From Deltaproteobacteria bacterium (GTDB taxonomy: Bacteria; Desulfobacterota; Desulfobulbia; Desulfobulbales; SURF-16): 35,708 bases of DNA. The translations under genes were made by a program, and so were the position numbers. The notes beneath the pieces were generated by a model, which saw only the letters and a program-made list of their open reading frames with translations, had not been told where the DNA came from and searched no databases. Position 1 is the first letter of the stretch. Each line of letters begins with the position of its first letter. Of this stretch, positions 18,547-26,813 are shown piece after piece. The stretch spans positions 1-35,708 of the forward strand of contig JAOZOY010000027.1 in the NCBI GenBank assembly GCA_029933005.1. The letters run 5' to 3'.

Positions 18547-18768
18547 ATGATTTACGTCAAAATGCAAGCTTGCTTTTTGATAATTATTCTATTTAAATTA
18601 GCACCGTTTGCAATATCAACACCAAATAAGGAACTATGCGATGTGCCGGATCAGATGGGTGAATTAATGGAAACACATGAAACATATGAATTTTCGGCCC
18701 CCATTATCAACAACCTTTGTGTCAAAGAGGTTCACGCGTATCTTGATGCGATTTTCAGGAATGAATAA
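18547..18768 (+). CDS. Hypothetical small protein, doubtful
   Basis: This 73-codon frame (MIYVKMQACFLIIILFKLAPFAIS...) has a hydrophobic N-terminus that could be a signal or anchor. Its stop overlaps the DUF2914 start by eight bases (ATGAATAA), the kind of overlap seen in translational coupling. I recognise no family, the ribosome site is weak, and the base composition is AT-rich. It may be a leader frame, a decayed gene or chance. Confidence 0.25.
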   Translation: MIYVKMQACFLIIILFKLAPFAISTPNKELCDVPDQMGELMETHETYEFSAPIINNLCVKEVHAYLDAIFRNE

Positions 18769-19192
18769 ATTTTCGATCAGCCTTTTGTTTTTTCTGTGCC
18801 TGATTGCGGTTTCCCCATGTGCGTATGCACAGGATGATGTATCGGGGGGGAAGGCGTCTGTTCAAAAAAAACTGGTCATGTCCCAGGCTGTCATGTGTGA
18901 AGGGGTAAAAGACTATGCGCCACAGAATCCAGCCGTTGTTTTTTCCATCGCCATCGGCAAAGTATTTTGTTTTACTTTCTTTACTTCGGTTCCCCGAAAT
19001 ATGTATATCTATCACAGTTGGTACCGAAGAGACCAACTGATCACTACAAAGAGACTGTCGCTCAAAAGGCCGAAATGGTTAACGTTCAGCTCAATTCATT
19101 TGCGAGAGGCCGACAAGGGGCCGTGGCGGGTGGAGATCAAGGACAAGAATAGTAAAATTATTAAAATAATGAGATTCAGCATCACGGATTAA
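18761..19192 (+). CDS. Exported DUF2914-domain protein
   Basis: A signal peptide (MNKFSISLLFFLCLIAVSPCAYAQ) is followed by a DUF2914-like domain (about residues 40-143). Typical features are VFCFTFFTSVP, IYHSWYRRDQL, WLTFSSIHLRE and GPWRVEIKDKNSKII...FSI. The family is small, periplasmic or surface-located, and of unknown function. The ORF track starts 28 codons earlier, but the signal peptide argues for ATG 18761. The c-di-AMP cyclase gene begins eight bases after its stop, so the two are very likely one operon and may act together at the envelope. Confidence 0.8.
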   Translation: MNKFSISLLFFLCLIAVSPCAYAQDDVSGGKASVQKKLVMSQAVMCEGVKDYAPQNPAVVFSIAIGKVFCFTFFTSVPRNMYIYHSWYRRDQLITTKRLSLKRPKWLTFSSIHLREADKGPWRVEIKDKNSKIIKIMRFSITD

Positions 19193-19200
19193 ATTTAAAA

Positions 19201-20649
19201 ATGAGCACATTCTTTTCACAGCTCGCATCTGTCAGATGGCAGGATATTCTCGACATTCTGGTGGTCAGCTATTTTCTTTTTCGCCTGTATGTCCTTTTTC
19301 GGGATACATATGTTCTCCGGGTGATTTCCGGCATCGGATTTCTGTGGGTATTTCAGCACATGGCCGCCTACCTTGGCCTGATCGTTACAACCTGGGCGAT
19401 GCAGGGTATCATTGCTTTTCTCGCCATCATCATTATTATCGTATTCCGCAATGAGATCAGAAATGTCCTGCAGGCCAAGGATATCGGAGCAATTCTTTGG
19501 GGATTCTCCCATAAGGCATTTTTTGCCTCGGAAGAAATCATCAGCAGCAGCATGTTTGCGCTTGCACAGAAAAAGATAGGTGCGCTGCTCGTGCTGCCGG
19601 CAAAAGATGATCTCCATGAAGTCGCCCAAGGAGGAATTTCCTGGCAGGGTGTTATTTCCAAGGAGATGATTTTAAGTATTTTCTGGCCCGACAACCCGGC
19701 CCACGATGGGGCAGCAATTATCAGAGGAGAGCGAATTGCCGAGGTCGGGGCCATACTTCCCCTGTCCCGCAGCACAAATCTTCCCTCATCCTATGGAACC
19801 CGTCACAGGGCCGCCTTGGGCCTGTCTGAAAAAACAGATGCTCTGATTATCATCGTTTCCGAAGAAACCGGTCACGTGATGGTCGCCAAGAACGGTGAAA
19901 TCAAAAAAGTCAACGATAGGCTGGAGCTTCAGAAGATTCTGCAGGAACACAGCGGGGTGTCGATAGACGATCAGGGAGTCAGACAGGGGGAAGTTTTTAA
20001 GCTCGGCTTCGCCGCGGCCGTATTGCTCATATTTGTAACTGGTATATGGTACAGTTTTTCGAGGGGGCTTGAGACCCTGGTTTCCCTGGATGTTCCTATC
20101 GTGTACCAGAACAGGGACTCGGAGATGGAACTTCTGGGTTCGTCACTTAATACCGTGAATGTGCAGCTGAGCGGCGCCGGAGCGCTGATTCGATCGATCA
20201 AGCCCGAACAGATAAAGGTCAGGGTCAATCTGGACAAGGCTGTGGCCGGGATCAACTCATTTTCAATTACACAGGAAAACATTTCACTACCGCCCGGCGT
20301 TATTTTAAAAAAGGTGGAGCCGCAGGTCGTGGATGTGAGCCTCGATATTCCCATTAAAAAGAAACTGCCCATCCAGATTGACTGGATCGGAAGACTTGCT
20401 GATCATCTGATTCTTGAATCAGCCAGTGTCGATCCGGAAAGAGTCTCCGTTGTCGGCGGGAGCAAAATACTGGAACATATAAGCACCATCTACACGGAGA
20501 AAGTCCAATTGGAGAATATCACTAAATCAGGGCGTCGGTCGGTTAAGCTGGTCCTGAATCCGGCATCTTTAAAGGCAAGGCGCTCTTCAAACAGGCAAAT
20601 CACCATCACCTATGTGGTCAAGAGCCGGGGAAAGATGGCTGAAAAGTAA
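19201..20649 (+). CDS. Diadenylate cyclase CdaA fused to YbbR (CdaR-like) domains
   Basis: The N-terminal part matches CdaA: three membrane helices (about residues 15-85), then a DAC domain with the active-site motifs AHDGAAII (D169 GA) and GTRHRAALG (R201-H202-R203) that condense two ATP to c-di-AMP. A further membrane helix (about 268-286) leads to about 190 residues with two YbbR-like repeats (VPIVYQNRDS... and LPIQIDWIGR...), predicted outside the membrane. In Firmicutes CdaA and its YbbR-containing regulator CdaR are separate, adjacent genes; here they are one 482-residue chain. The upstream neighbour is an exported DUF2914 protein; no glmM is nearby. Confidence 0.9.
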   Translation: MSTFFSQLASVRWQDILDILVVSYFLFRLYVLFRDTYVLRVISGIGFLWVFQHMAAYLGLIVTTWAMQGIIAFLAIIIIIVFRNEIRNVLQAKDIGAILWGFSHKAFFASEEIISSSMFALAQKKIGALLVLPAKDDLHEVAQGGISWQGVISKEMILSIFWPDNPAHDGAAIIRGERIAEVGAILPLSRSTNLPSSYGTRHRAALGLSEKTDALIIIVSEETGHVMVAKNGEIKKVNDRLELQKILQEHSGVSIDDQGVRQGEVFKLGFAAAVLLIFVTGIWYSFSRGLETLVSLDVPIVYQNRDSEMELLGSSLNTVNVQLSGAGALIRSIKPEQIKVRVNLDKAVAGINSFSITQENISLPPGVILKKVEPQVVDVSLDIPIKKKLPIQIDWIGRLADHLILESASVDPERVSVVGGSKILEHISTIYTEKVQLENITKSGRRSVKLVLNPASLKARRSSNRQITITYVVKSRGKMAEK

Positions 20650-20657
20650 AAAATAAT

Positions 20658-20987
20658 TTAACATCCTTCGAGCATTTTTTTCTTTACAGGCTCATGAACA
20701 TCTGACGCATGCTCGTCAGCCGTGTGTGTTGCCTCCTCTACTTTTTCAGAGTCCGTCTCCGTCGTCTGCTCATGCATTCCCATAGCGGCCTCGTGTGCAG
20801 CCTGAATGGCCTCACGAACCTTATCATGCGTATCCGCTCCATGACCATGCTCTGTTACCGCATGTTCCGTAACAGTTTCACTTTTTGAATGCACTTCCTT
20901 TTTTTCCTCAGAGTTACCACAACCTCCGGCCATTAATGCTAACGCAAGTGAAATACTTACAATTCCTGATACGGCTAAACGTTTCAT
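20658..20987 (-). CDS. Small His/Glu-rich lipoprotein
   Basis: This 109-residue protein has a lipoprotein signal (MKRLAVSGIVSISLALALMA, lipobox LMAGGC with lipidated Cys near 23) and a low-complexity mature part rich in His, Glu, Thr and Ala (for example TEHAVTEHGHGADTH, HTADEHASDVH). It has no recognised domain. The histidines could bind metal, or the protein may simply be a charged, helical or disordered envelope protein. It is convergent with the c-di-AMP cyclase with an eight-base gap. About 260 bases without a gene lie upstream, before lpxB, where I see no clear terminator or promoter. Confidence 0.75.
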   Translation of the reverse strand: MKRLAVSGIVSISLALALMAGGCGNSEEKKEVHSKSETVTEHAVTEHGHGADTHDKVREAIQAAHEAAMGMHEQTTETDSEKVEEATHTADEHASDVHEPVKKKMLEGC

Positions 20988-21249
20988 CCTTTTTTCTCCA
21001 TTATGCTTGTATTTAATTTAGCTGTTGTGTCAGCCATCATTTGCAAATTTGTTCCTAACAGGATCGGTAGTTTGCCGGTCATAAAAAACCGAATTACCAT
21101 AAATGTGGCAACCTGGCTGACTATTTAAGCCCCGGGCTTTCCTTCCCCTGATTGTTTTCGATGTTTAGGCCGATATAAAATCAACAATTAACATATAAAT
21201 TCATCGCAGGCAACAATATATCATCTAGTAAGCAGCACTGAAAATCACT

Positions 21250-22398
21250 TTAATATCTTTTTGAAGAGGAAATGGTTTCAAGCGCTAAAGCGGCAGCCCG
21301 TTTCGAGGCTCCGCCTTCACCCAGCTGGGCCCGGATCCGGGAAAGACCGGCAAGCATTATGTCTCTTTTTTCCCCTCCCGGCAAAAGACTCGTAAGCTCA
21401 CGGACAATGTTATCTGCTTTGGCTTCATCCTGCAGTAACTCAGGGATAATCTCGCTGTTGACGATGAGATTTGTCAGTGAGGCATATTTGACCTTGATGA
21501 ATCTGTGGCCAAGAAAATAGGTTAACGGGGAAAGTCGATAGGCGACCAGCATGGGAACATCCAGGATGGCAAGCTCCAGGGTTACGGTGCCCGAGGCGGC
21601 CAGGGCCAGGTCACAGGCAGTCATGAGGTCATAACGGTTTTCGGAGATCACTCTGATGTCAAATTTGACATCTTTGAGACCGTTTTCGTCAAGATCAGCA
21701 CGTGAAAGAGTCGGAGCAAGGGGCAGCAGAAAGAGTATCTCTTTATGCTCATCAGATAATTGTTTTGCCGCCTCCAGAAATAGAGGCAGCATGGTCTTGA
21801 TTTCTTTTTTGCGGCTGCCGGGGAGAATACCGACAAGAATTTTATCGGCCGGGATGTCATGGAGCTGAAGAAATTCTTTTTTCCCCATAGATGTTTTAAC
21901 TGAATCCATGAGAGGGTGGCCGACATAGTCGACCTCCATGCCGTGCAGGTGATAAAAATTTTTTTCAAAGGGCAGAATAACCGCCATCCGGTCAACAAGA
22001 CGGTTTATTTTTTTTATTCGACCGCTGCGCCAGGCCCAGACCTGGGGACTGATATAATAAAAAACCGGAATGCCCAGTTTTTGGGCCTTGCCGGCCAGGA
22101 TGAGATTGAAATCCGGATAATCAATGAGAATGAGCAGGCTGGGATGCTTGTCCCGCAGCCGTTTTTCAAGGGTCCGCATGGCCGCCCGAATATCTTTAAG
22201 ATGGGCCAGAACCTCAACGATTCCCACCACAGCCATTTTTGCGGCATCGACGATGATCTCCATGCCCTGCTGTTTCAGGGAGTTCCCTCCCATGCCGCAG
22301 AAATGATATTCCGGCGCCATCTGTTGCATGGCCCGGACAAGACCGGCGCCATGGAGGTCGCCGGAGGCTTCTCCGGCTATGAGCATAATTTCAGGCAT
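21250..22398 (-). CDS. lpxB: Lipid-A-disaccharide synthase
   Basis: LpxB joins UDP-2,3-diacylglucosamine and lipid X to form the lipid A disaccharide at the inner membrane. Hallmarks are AGEASGDLHGAGLV at the N-terminus, YYISPQVWAWRSGRIKKI, AVILPFEKNFY, VGHPLMDS and ILPGSRKKEI. The length of 382 residues is normal. The ATG at 22398 lacks a visible Shine-Dalgarno site because a TCAGAAGTCAGAAG-type repeat lies directly upstream. It is the last gene of a long minus-strand run behind the Gfo/Idh/MocA oxidoreductase, an association common in deltaproteobacteria. It confirms a Gram-negative outer membrane. Confidence 0.95.
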   Translation of the reverse strand: MPEIMLIAGEASGDLHGAGLVRAMQQMAPEYHFCGMGGNSLKQQGMEIIVDAAKMAVVGIVEVLAHLKDIRAAMRTLEKRLRDKHPSLLILIDYPDFNLILAGKAQKLGIPVFYYISPQVWAWRSGRIKKINRLVDRMAVILPFEKNFYHLHGMEVDYVGHPLMDSVKTSMGKKEFLQLHDIPADKILVGILPGSRKKEIKTMLPLFLEAAKQLSDEHKEILFLLPLAPTLSRADLDENGLKDVKFDIRVISENRYDLMTACDLALAASGTVTLELAILDVPMLVAYRLSPLTYFLGHRFIKVKYASLTNLIVNSEIIPELLQDEAKADNIVRELTSLLPGGEKRDIMLAGLSRIRAQLGEGGASKRAAALALETISSSKRY

Positions 22399-22403
22399 AA
22401 GGG

Positions 22404-22603
22404 AGTATCAGAAGTCAGAAGACAAAAATCGTAAAACAGACTTTATACTTCTGAATATGAGAACAGTTGTTTTTTTGAAAATAAATTGTCATTTAAATGC
22501 TCATTTTCCATTAACACGGAATTTAAGGCTTGCTGTATAATTGAAAATAACCACAGATTATTCTCTACTTCTTTCCCTCTTGACTCCTGTCTTCTGACTC
22601 CTG
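22404..22603. repeat. Inverted pair of CAGAAGTCAGAAGAC-type repeats around the gfo-lpxB gap
   Basis: TCAGAAGTCAGAAGACA (22406-22422, plus strand) is matched by AGGAGTCAGAAGACAGGAGT on the minus strand near 22581-22602. The second piece forms the last codons of the oxidoreductase (tail QESEDRSQEGKK), and the first ends just before the lpxB start. Such tracts occur, from memory, scattered in deltaproteobacterial genomes and often give proteins RSQ-type tails. This looks like an eroded dispersed repeat inserted between the two genes. Confidence 0.5.
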
Positions 22604-23533
22604 AATTTTTTCCATAATCTCAAGAGCAATGGCTAGGGCCCGGCGCCCTTCCCTGCCCGATGCCGCCGGTTTGGTGCGATTTCTGACATTTTTGACAAAA
22701 TCTGTTAATTCTGCCTCCAGGGCGTCGTGATCACGGAAACAGAATTCAAGATAATCATCATCCTTCAAATCATTTCCCACGGAAATTTTATCCCGTTCAA
22801 TGACCCTGATCTCTTTTGAGCCATAATCAACTGTAATGGCGCTTTCAGGTTGAAAGATCCGTAAACTGCGAACCGGATTTTCAGCAATACGGCTCACTGT
22901 TACATTGGCGCGGCAGCCGTTGGCAAAGACAAGCTGGACATTGGCAATGTCGGTATGATTGGTAACCACGGTCATCCCCATGGGATAAAGGGATACAAGT
23001 TCTGAATCAACGATACTGAGAATAATATCGATATCATGAATCATGAGATCAAGGACAACATCCACATCAGTTCCACGATTGGTGAAAATATGAGTCCTTT
23101 GGGATTCAATATACCTGGGACGGGTGAGATAATTCCGCATGGCCACGATGGCCGGATTGTAGCGTTCAATATGGCCCACCTGAATGATTCGTCCCGATTC
23201 ATCCGCCCGGGCGATGAGTTCATCCGCCTCGGCCAGGGTGGTGGTCATTGGTTTTTCAATCAAAATGTCCCTGGAGCCTGCCAGACAGTCAAGAGCTACC
23301 AGGTGATGGAGACTGGTGGGAACAACCACGCTTAACGCATCCACCTGGTCGATCAGTTCCTTATAATCGGCAAAAGGGGTGCAATGAGTCGTTTCCGCCA
23401 CCTTCTGAGCCGTCTGTCTGTCTACATCAGCGACTCCAACAAGGGAGACATTATCCATGGCAGCGTATTTCTGGGCGTGATATTTACCAAGATAGCCGAC
23501 TCCGATCACTCCAAGCTTTAATGTCTCTGTCAT
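22565..23533 (-). CDS. Gfo/Idh/MocA-family oxidoreductase beside lpxB
   Basis: This 322-residue NAD(P)-dependent sugar oxidoreductase has the Rossmann motif GVIGVGYLGKYHAQKY (residues 8-23), the EKP motif (IEKPMTTTLAEADELI, near 93) and a C-terminal alpha/beta domain with DLMIHDIDIIL. Oxidoreductases of this family often lie beside lpxA, lpxI or lpxB. GnnA, which oxidises UDP-GlcNAc for amino-linked lipid A, is one known member, but no GnnB transaminase or lpxA is in this window, so I do not assign gnnA. Its start overlaps the preceding 171-residue gene by four bases. The last dozen residues are repeat-derived and probably dispensable. Confidence 0.85.
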   Translation of the reverse strand: MTETLKLGVIGVGYLGKYHAQKYAAMDNVSLVGVADVDRQTAQKVAETTHCTPFADYKELIDQVDALSVVVPTSLHHLVALDCLAGSRDILIEKPMTTTLAEADELIARADESGRIIQVGHIERYNPAIVAMRNYLTRPRYIESQRTHIFTNRGTDVDVVLDLMIHDIDIILSIVDSELVSLYPMGMTVVTNHTDIANVQLVFANGCRANVTVSRIAENPVRSLRIFQPESAITVDYGSKEIRVIERDKISVGNDLKDDDYLEFCFRDHDALEAELTDFVKNVRNRTKPAASGREGRRALAIALEIMEKIQESEDRSQEGKK

Positions 23534-24045
23534 GTTTTTTGCTCTTTTCCAAATTTTGTTATAATTTCCTCAATACAAGCAGTGAGATTCGCCCTGACCA
23601 GCACCGGTTCATCCACCGGTTGAGCCAGACCATGTGCGAGGAAACTATCGACCAGAAGGGGCAGGCTTTTTATCGTTGCATGATTCTCGTGACCGGCGGC
23701 AATCTCCCGGAAATATTCCTTGTATCTTTCCATCAGCACTTTTTTGATCGTCTCGGTCAGTTCATTGATGCGATTCTGTTCCAAGGTGTCATCGGCTTCC
23801 TCAACAATGCGGTCAACGATACTGACAATAATTGATTTATGAAAATTTTCCATGATTCCGCCGATTTTTTCAGAATCATGTTTCTGCAGATATGCAAAAG
23901 TAACCAAAAAAGAGGAAAAAACAACAAATTCATTAATTTTAAAACCATGAATGCCGAGATCGGGAGTATTAAAAAAATCAATCAACCGATCCTGTGTAAA
24001 GCGAAAATTTTCATGAAGTTTTTGCAAAGTTTGAGCTGTATTCAA
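23530..24045 (-). CDS. Uncharacterised 171-residue protein between livF and the oxidoreductase
   Basis: I do not recognise a family. The protein is soluble-looking and mostly alpha-helical, with no signal peptide, membrane segment or cysteine cluster except one Cys near the C-terminus. A helix-rich stretch VDRIVEEADDTLEQNRINELTE lies in the middle. The start is TTG at 24045, two bases after the livF stop, with GGGGA of the livF end serving as ribosome site; the end overlaps the oxidoreductase by four bases (ATGA). Such tight packing says it is translated and co-regulated with both neighbours. Confidence 0.72.
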   Translation of the reverse strand: MNTAQTLQKLHENFRFTQDRLIDFFNTPDLGIHGFKINEFVVFSSFLVTFAYLQKHDSEKIGGIMENFHKSIIVSIVDRIVEEADDTLEQNRINELTETIKKVLMERYKEYFREIAAGHENHATIKSLPLLVDSFLAHGLAQPVDEPVLVRANLTACIEEIITKFGKEQKT

Positions 24046-24047
24046 TT

Positions 24048-24758
24048 TTATATCCCCAGATAAGATCTCTTAACATCTTCATTGACAAGAAGTGCGGCTG
24101 CCGTGTCTTCCATGGTAATGGAGCCGTTTTCCATCACGTAACCGCGATCGGCAACATGGAGGGCCAGGTTGGCATTCTGTTCCACCAGAAAAATCGTTGT
24201 ATTTCGCGTCCGGTTGATTTCCTTGATTATGATAAAAATCTTTTTAATGATAAGCGGCGCAAGTCCCAGGGATGGCTCATCCAGCAAAAGGAGACGGGGT
24301 CTGGCCATCAGCGCTCTGGAAATGGCCAGCATCTGTTGCTCGCCACCACTCAGGGTGCCGCCTTCCTGATGCCGCCTATCAGAGAGAATCGGGAACATTT
24401 CAAAAATCATCTCCAGATCGGCCCTGATATTTCTTTTGTCCGTGCGCAGAAAAGCTCCCATGTCAAGATTTTCCATAACAGTAAGATAAGGAAAAATATG
24501 ACGGCCTTCGGGAACCTGGCTTATTCCCCGGGCAACGATCTGCTCGGCGTTTAAGTCGTGGATCGGTTCACCGAGAAAGGTAATTGTGCCGCTTTTTGGC
24601 GGTACAATGCCGGAGATGGACATAAGGGTAGTGGTCTTTCCTGCCCCGTTGGCGCCGATCAGGGTAACTATCTCTCCCTCATCAATATGAATGGAGATAT
24701 TCTTTAAGGCCTGAATATTGCCATAATAGGTCTGTATATTAACAAGATCAAGCATCAA
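24048..24758 (-). CDS. livF: Branched-chain amino acid ABC transporter ATPase LivF
   Basis: A 236-residue ABC ATPase with Walker A GANGAGKTTT, signature LSGGEQQMLAISRALM, Walker B LLLLDEPSLGLAP and H-loop VEQNANLALHVADRGYVMENG. The signature, length and order after livG mark it as LivF, one of the two ATPases powering LivHM. The start overlaps livG by four bases (ATGA), and the gene runs almost without gap into the unknown 171-residue protein. Confidence 0.94.
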   Translation of the reverse strand: MMLDLVNIQTYYGNIQALKNISIHIDEGEIVTLIGANGAGKTTTLMSISGIVPPKSGTITFLGEPIHDLNAEQIVARGISQVPEGRHIFPYLTVMENLDMGAFLRTDKRNIRADLEMIFEMFPILSDRRHQEGGTLSGGEQQMLAISRALMARPRLLLLDEPSLGLAPLIIKKIFIIIKEINRTRNTTIFLVEQNANLALHVADRGYVMENGSITMEDTAAALLVNEDVKRSYLGI

Positions 24759-25534
24759 TTTTCCGTGCCGAGATAGGCCTTGATGACTTTTGGATTGTTG
24801 CGGATCTCAACAGGTGTTCCCTGGGCAATTTTTTTGCCGTAGTCCATAACATAGATTCGACTTGACAAACTCATGACAAGTTTCATGTCGTGTTCGATAA
24901 GAAGAATAGCCATCCCCTCATCGCGAAGGGAAATAATCAGATCGTCCAGCTCTTTTGTTTCCATGGGGTTCATTCCGGCCGCAGGTTCATCAAGCAGAAG
25001 AAGAAACGGTTCCGTGGCCAGGGCCCGACCGATTTCAAGACGACGCTGGGCGCCATAGGGAAGATTTGTTGCCTTCATGTTGACTGAATCAGCCAGGCCG
25101 ATTTTGACAAGAATCCGGTAGCTGTCCTCAACGATTTCTTTTTCTTCACGGATAGTGCCCGGTCCTTTGAAAACAGCGCCGAGGATGGAAGCCTTTGTCC
25201 GGCAATGACGGCCGATCATGATATTTTCAAGAACGGTCATTTCAGTAAAAAGACGGATATTCTGGAAAGTTCTGGCCATGCCTTTTTTTGTTACCTGGTT
25301 TGGTTTCAGGCCGTTGATTATTTTTTTTCGTCCATGGGGCGGCGTGAGATAGACATCTCCTCCTGTTGGCAGGTAAATACCGGTGATGCAGTTGAAAAAC
25401 GTACTTTTCCCGGCCCCGTTCGGACCAATCAAGGCAACAATCTCGCCGGTGTTGATTTCCAGGTCAAGACGATCAAGAGCCCGGAGACCGCCAAAATCCA
25501 TGCTCAGCTTGTCAACAGTCAGGATCGGTTTCAT
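24755..25534 (-). CDS. livG: Branched-chain amino acid ABC transporter ATPase LivG
   Basis: A 259-residue ABC ATPase with Walker A GPNGAGKSTFFNCITG, the LivG-type signature LPYGAQRRLEIGRALA, Walker B LLLLDEPAAGMNPMET and H-loop LIEHDMKLVMSLSSRIYVMD. The insert TRTFQNIRLF-like segment (ARTFQNIRLFTEMTVLENI) is typical of this family. It overlaps livM and livF by four bases on either side, so the three are translationally coupled. Confidence 0.94.
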   Translation of the reverse strand: MKPILTVDKLSMDFGGLRALDRLDLEINTGEIVALIGPNGAGKSTFFNCITGIYLPTGGDVYLTPPHGRKKIINGLKPNQVTKKGMARTFQNIRLFTEMTVLENIMIGRHCRTKASILGAVFKGPGTIREEKEIVEDSYRILVKIGLADSVNMKATNLPYGAQRRLEIGRALATEPFLLLLDEPAAGMNPMETKELDDLIISLRDEGMAILLIEHDMKLVMSLSSRIYVMDYGKKIAQGTPVEIRNNPKVIKAYLGTEN

Positions 25535-26745
25535 TTTATACCGGCGGCAGGATCATCTGTTTTGCGGAATTGATAGCAACGCCGCCTTGGGGCTACAAGA
25601 CCTTGGGGACGGAAAACCATCATCATGACCATGGTGGCCCCGAAAAGAAGCATTCGATAATCGGAAAAGGCGCGGAGATATTCCGGCAGTAAAATAAGGA
25701 TAAAGGCGGCAATGATAACGCCGAGGATCGAGCCCATGCCGCCAAGAACTACAATGGACAGAATAATCGCCGATTCAAGAAAAGTGAAACTTGCAGGGTT
25801 GATAAAGGTTGTTTTGGCGGCAAAAACGACCCCCATCATACCGGCCCAAGTGGCGCCCAGGGCAAAAGCGGTCAGTTTTGTCTTTGTTTTGTCAATCCCC
25901 ATCGCCTGACAGGCAATTTCATCTTCACGCAGAGCTATCCACGCCCGGCCTATGCGGGAATGCTGTAATCGGTTCACCACAAAAACGGTAAAAACGGCAA
26001 GTCCAACCATGAGAAAATAGATATAGATTGTCGCTGCCTGCAGGCTCATCTCCATCCCGAAAAATGAAGGTCTGGGAATATTGGCGATCCCGCTGGGACC
26101 AAAGGAAAAGTCGTTCCAGTTTTCCAGGATAAGACGGATAATCTCCCCAAAACCAAGAGTGACAATGGCCAGATAGTCGCCGCGCAGCCTGAGGACCGGA
26201 AAACCGAGCAGAATACCAAATAAGGCGCCCAGCCCGGCGCCAATGGGAAGCACAGTCCAGAACCCGAGGCCGAAATGATAATTCAGCAAGGCGTAACTGT
26301 AGGCACCCACGGCATAAAATGCCACATAACCAAGATCAAGAAGTCCGGCCAGTCCGACAACGATATTGAGCCCCAGCCCCAGTACAACATAAATAAGAGC
26401 CGTTGTCATGATATTGGTTTGATAGGTAGAAAAAACAAAGGGGAAACAGCAGATCACTAGCACAGACAGAGCCACTAGCGGAACATACATTTTTGTGGCG
26501 ATCCGGAATGTGGAACCAGCCGTTTGATCGGTATCATTTTGTCCGATTTTTTCCCTCCGCCTCTGCACAGCCCGGCCAACCAGGGAGAGGATAAAACTAC
26601 CCACCCCCACCAAGATCAGGTTGTTCCAGCGATAGTCTACGATCTCCTCGTAAGGATTGATCCTGATCACCATGATGGGAAAGGTCAAAAAAATAAACCA
26701 GCATGATATGAGAAGGGATTTTTTTATTTCATTAACAAAAAACAT
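25531..26745 (-). CDS. livM: Branched-chain amino acid ABC transporter permease LivM
   Basis: A 404-residue inner-membrane permease of about ten helices. The family pattern LNIVVGLAGLLDLGYVAFYAVGAY, the EIIRLILENWNDFSFGPSGI segment and the ATPase-contact stretch IGRAWIALREDEIACQAMGI are clear. An N-terminal extension of about 100 residues with two or three extra hydrophobic segments is typical of longer LivM proteins. The start ATG has no obvious Shine-Dalgarno site. It follows livH after 68 bases and overlaps livG. Confidence 0.93.
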   Translation of the reverse strand: MFFVNEIKKSLLISCWFIFLTFPIMVIRINPYEEIVDYRWNNLILVGVGSFILSLVGRAVQRRREKIGQNDTDQTAGSTFRIATKMYVPLVALSVLVICCFPFVFSTYQTNIMTTALIYVVLGLGLNIVVGLAGLLDLGYVAFYAVGAYSYALLNYHFGLGFWTVLPIGAGLGALFGILLGFPVLRLRGDYLAIVTLGFGEIIRLILENWNDFSFGPSGIANIPRPSFFGMEMSLQAATIYIYFLMVGLAVFTVFVVNRLQHSRIGRAWIALREDEIACQAMGIDKTKTKLTAFALGATWAGMMGVVFAAKTTFINPASFTFLESAIILSIVVLGGMGSILGVIIAAFILILLPEYLRAFSDYRMLLFGATMVMMMVFRPQGLVAPRRRCYQFRKTDDPAAGIK

Positions 26746-26813
26746 GGAAAATCAATATGTTTGTCAACAGACTTCATTTATTTTGTGAAATGTTTTATAA
26801 CTGTTTATTTGAA

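Noticed and set aside
21916-22434. 172-codon plus-strand ORF opposite lpxB
   Set aside because: It is antisense to conserved LpxB motifs and has no recognisable domain.
22565-23533. Assignment of the oxidoreductase as GnnA
   Set aside because: The neighbourhood fits loosely, but no GnnB aminotransferase or lpxA is in the window, so the specific function is unsupported.
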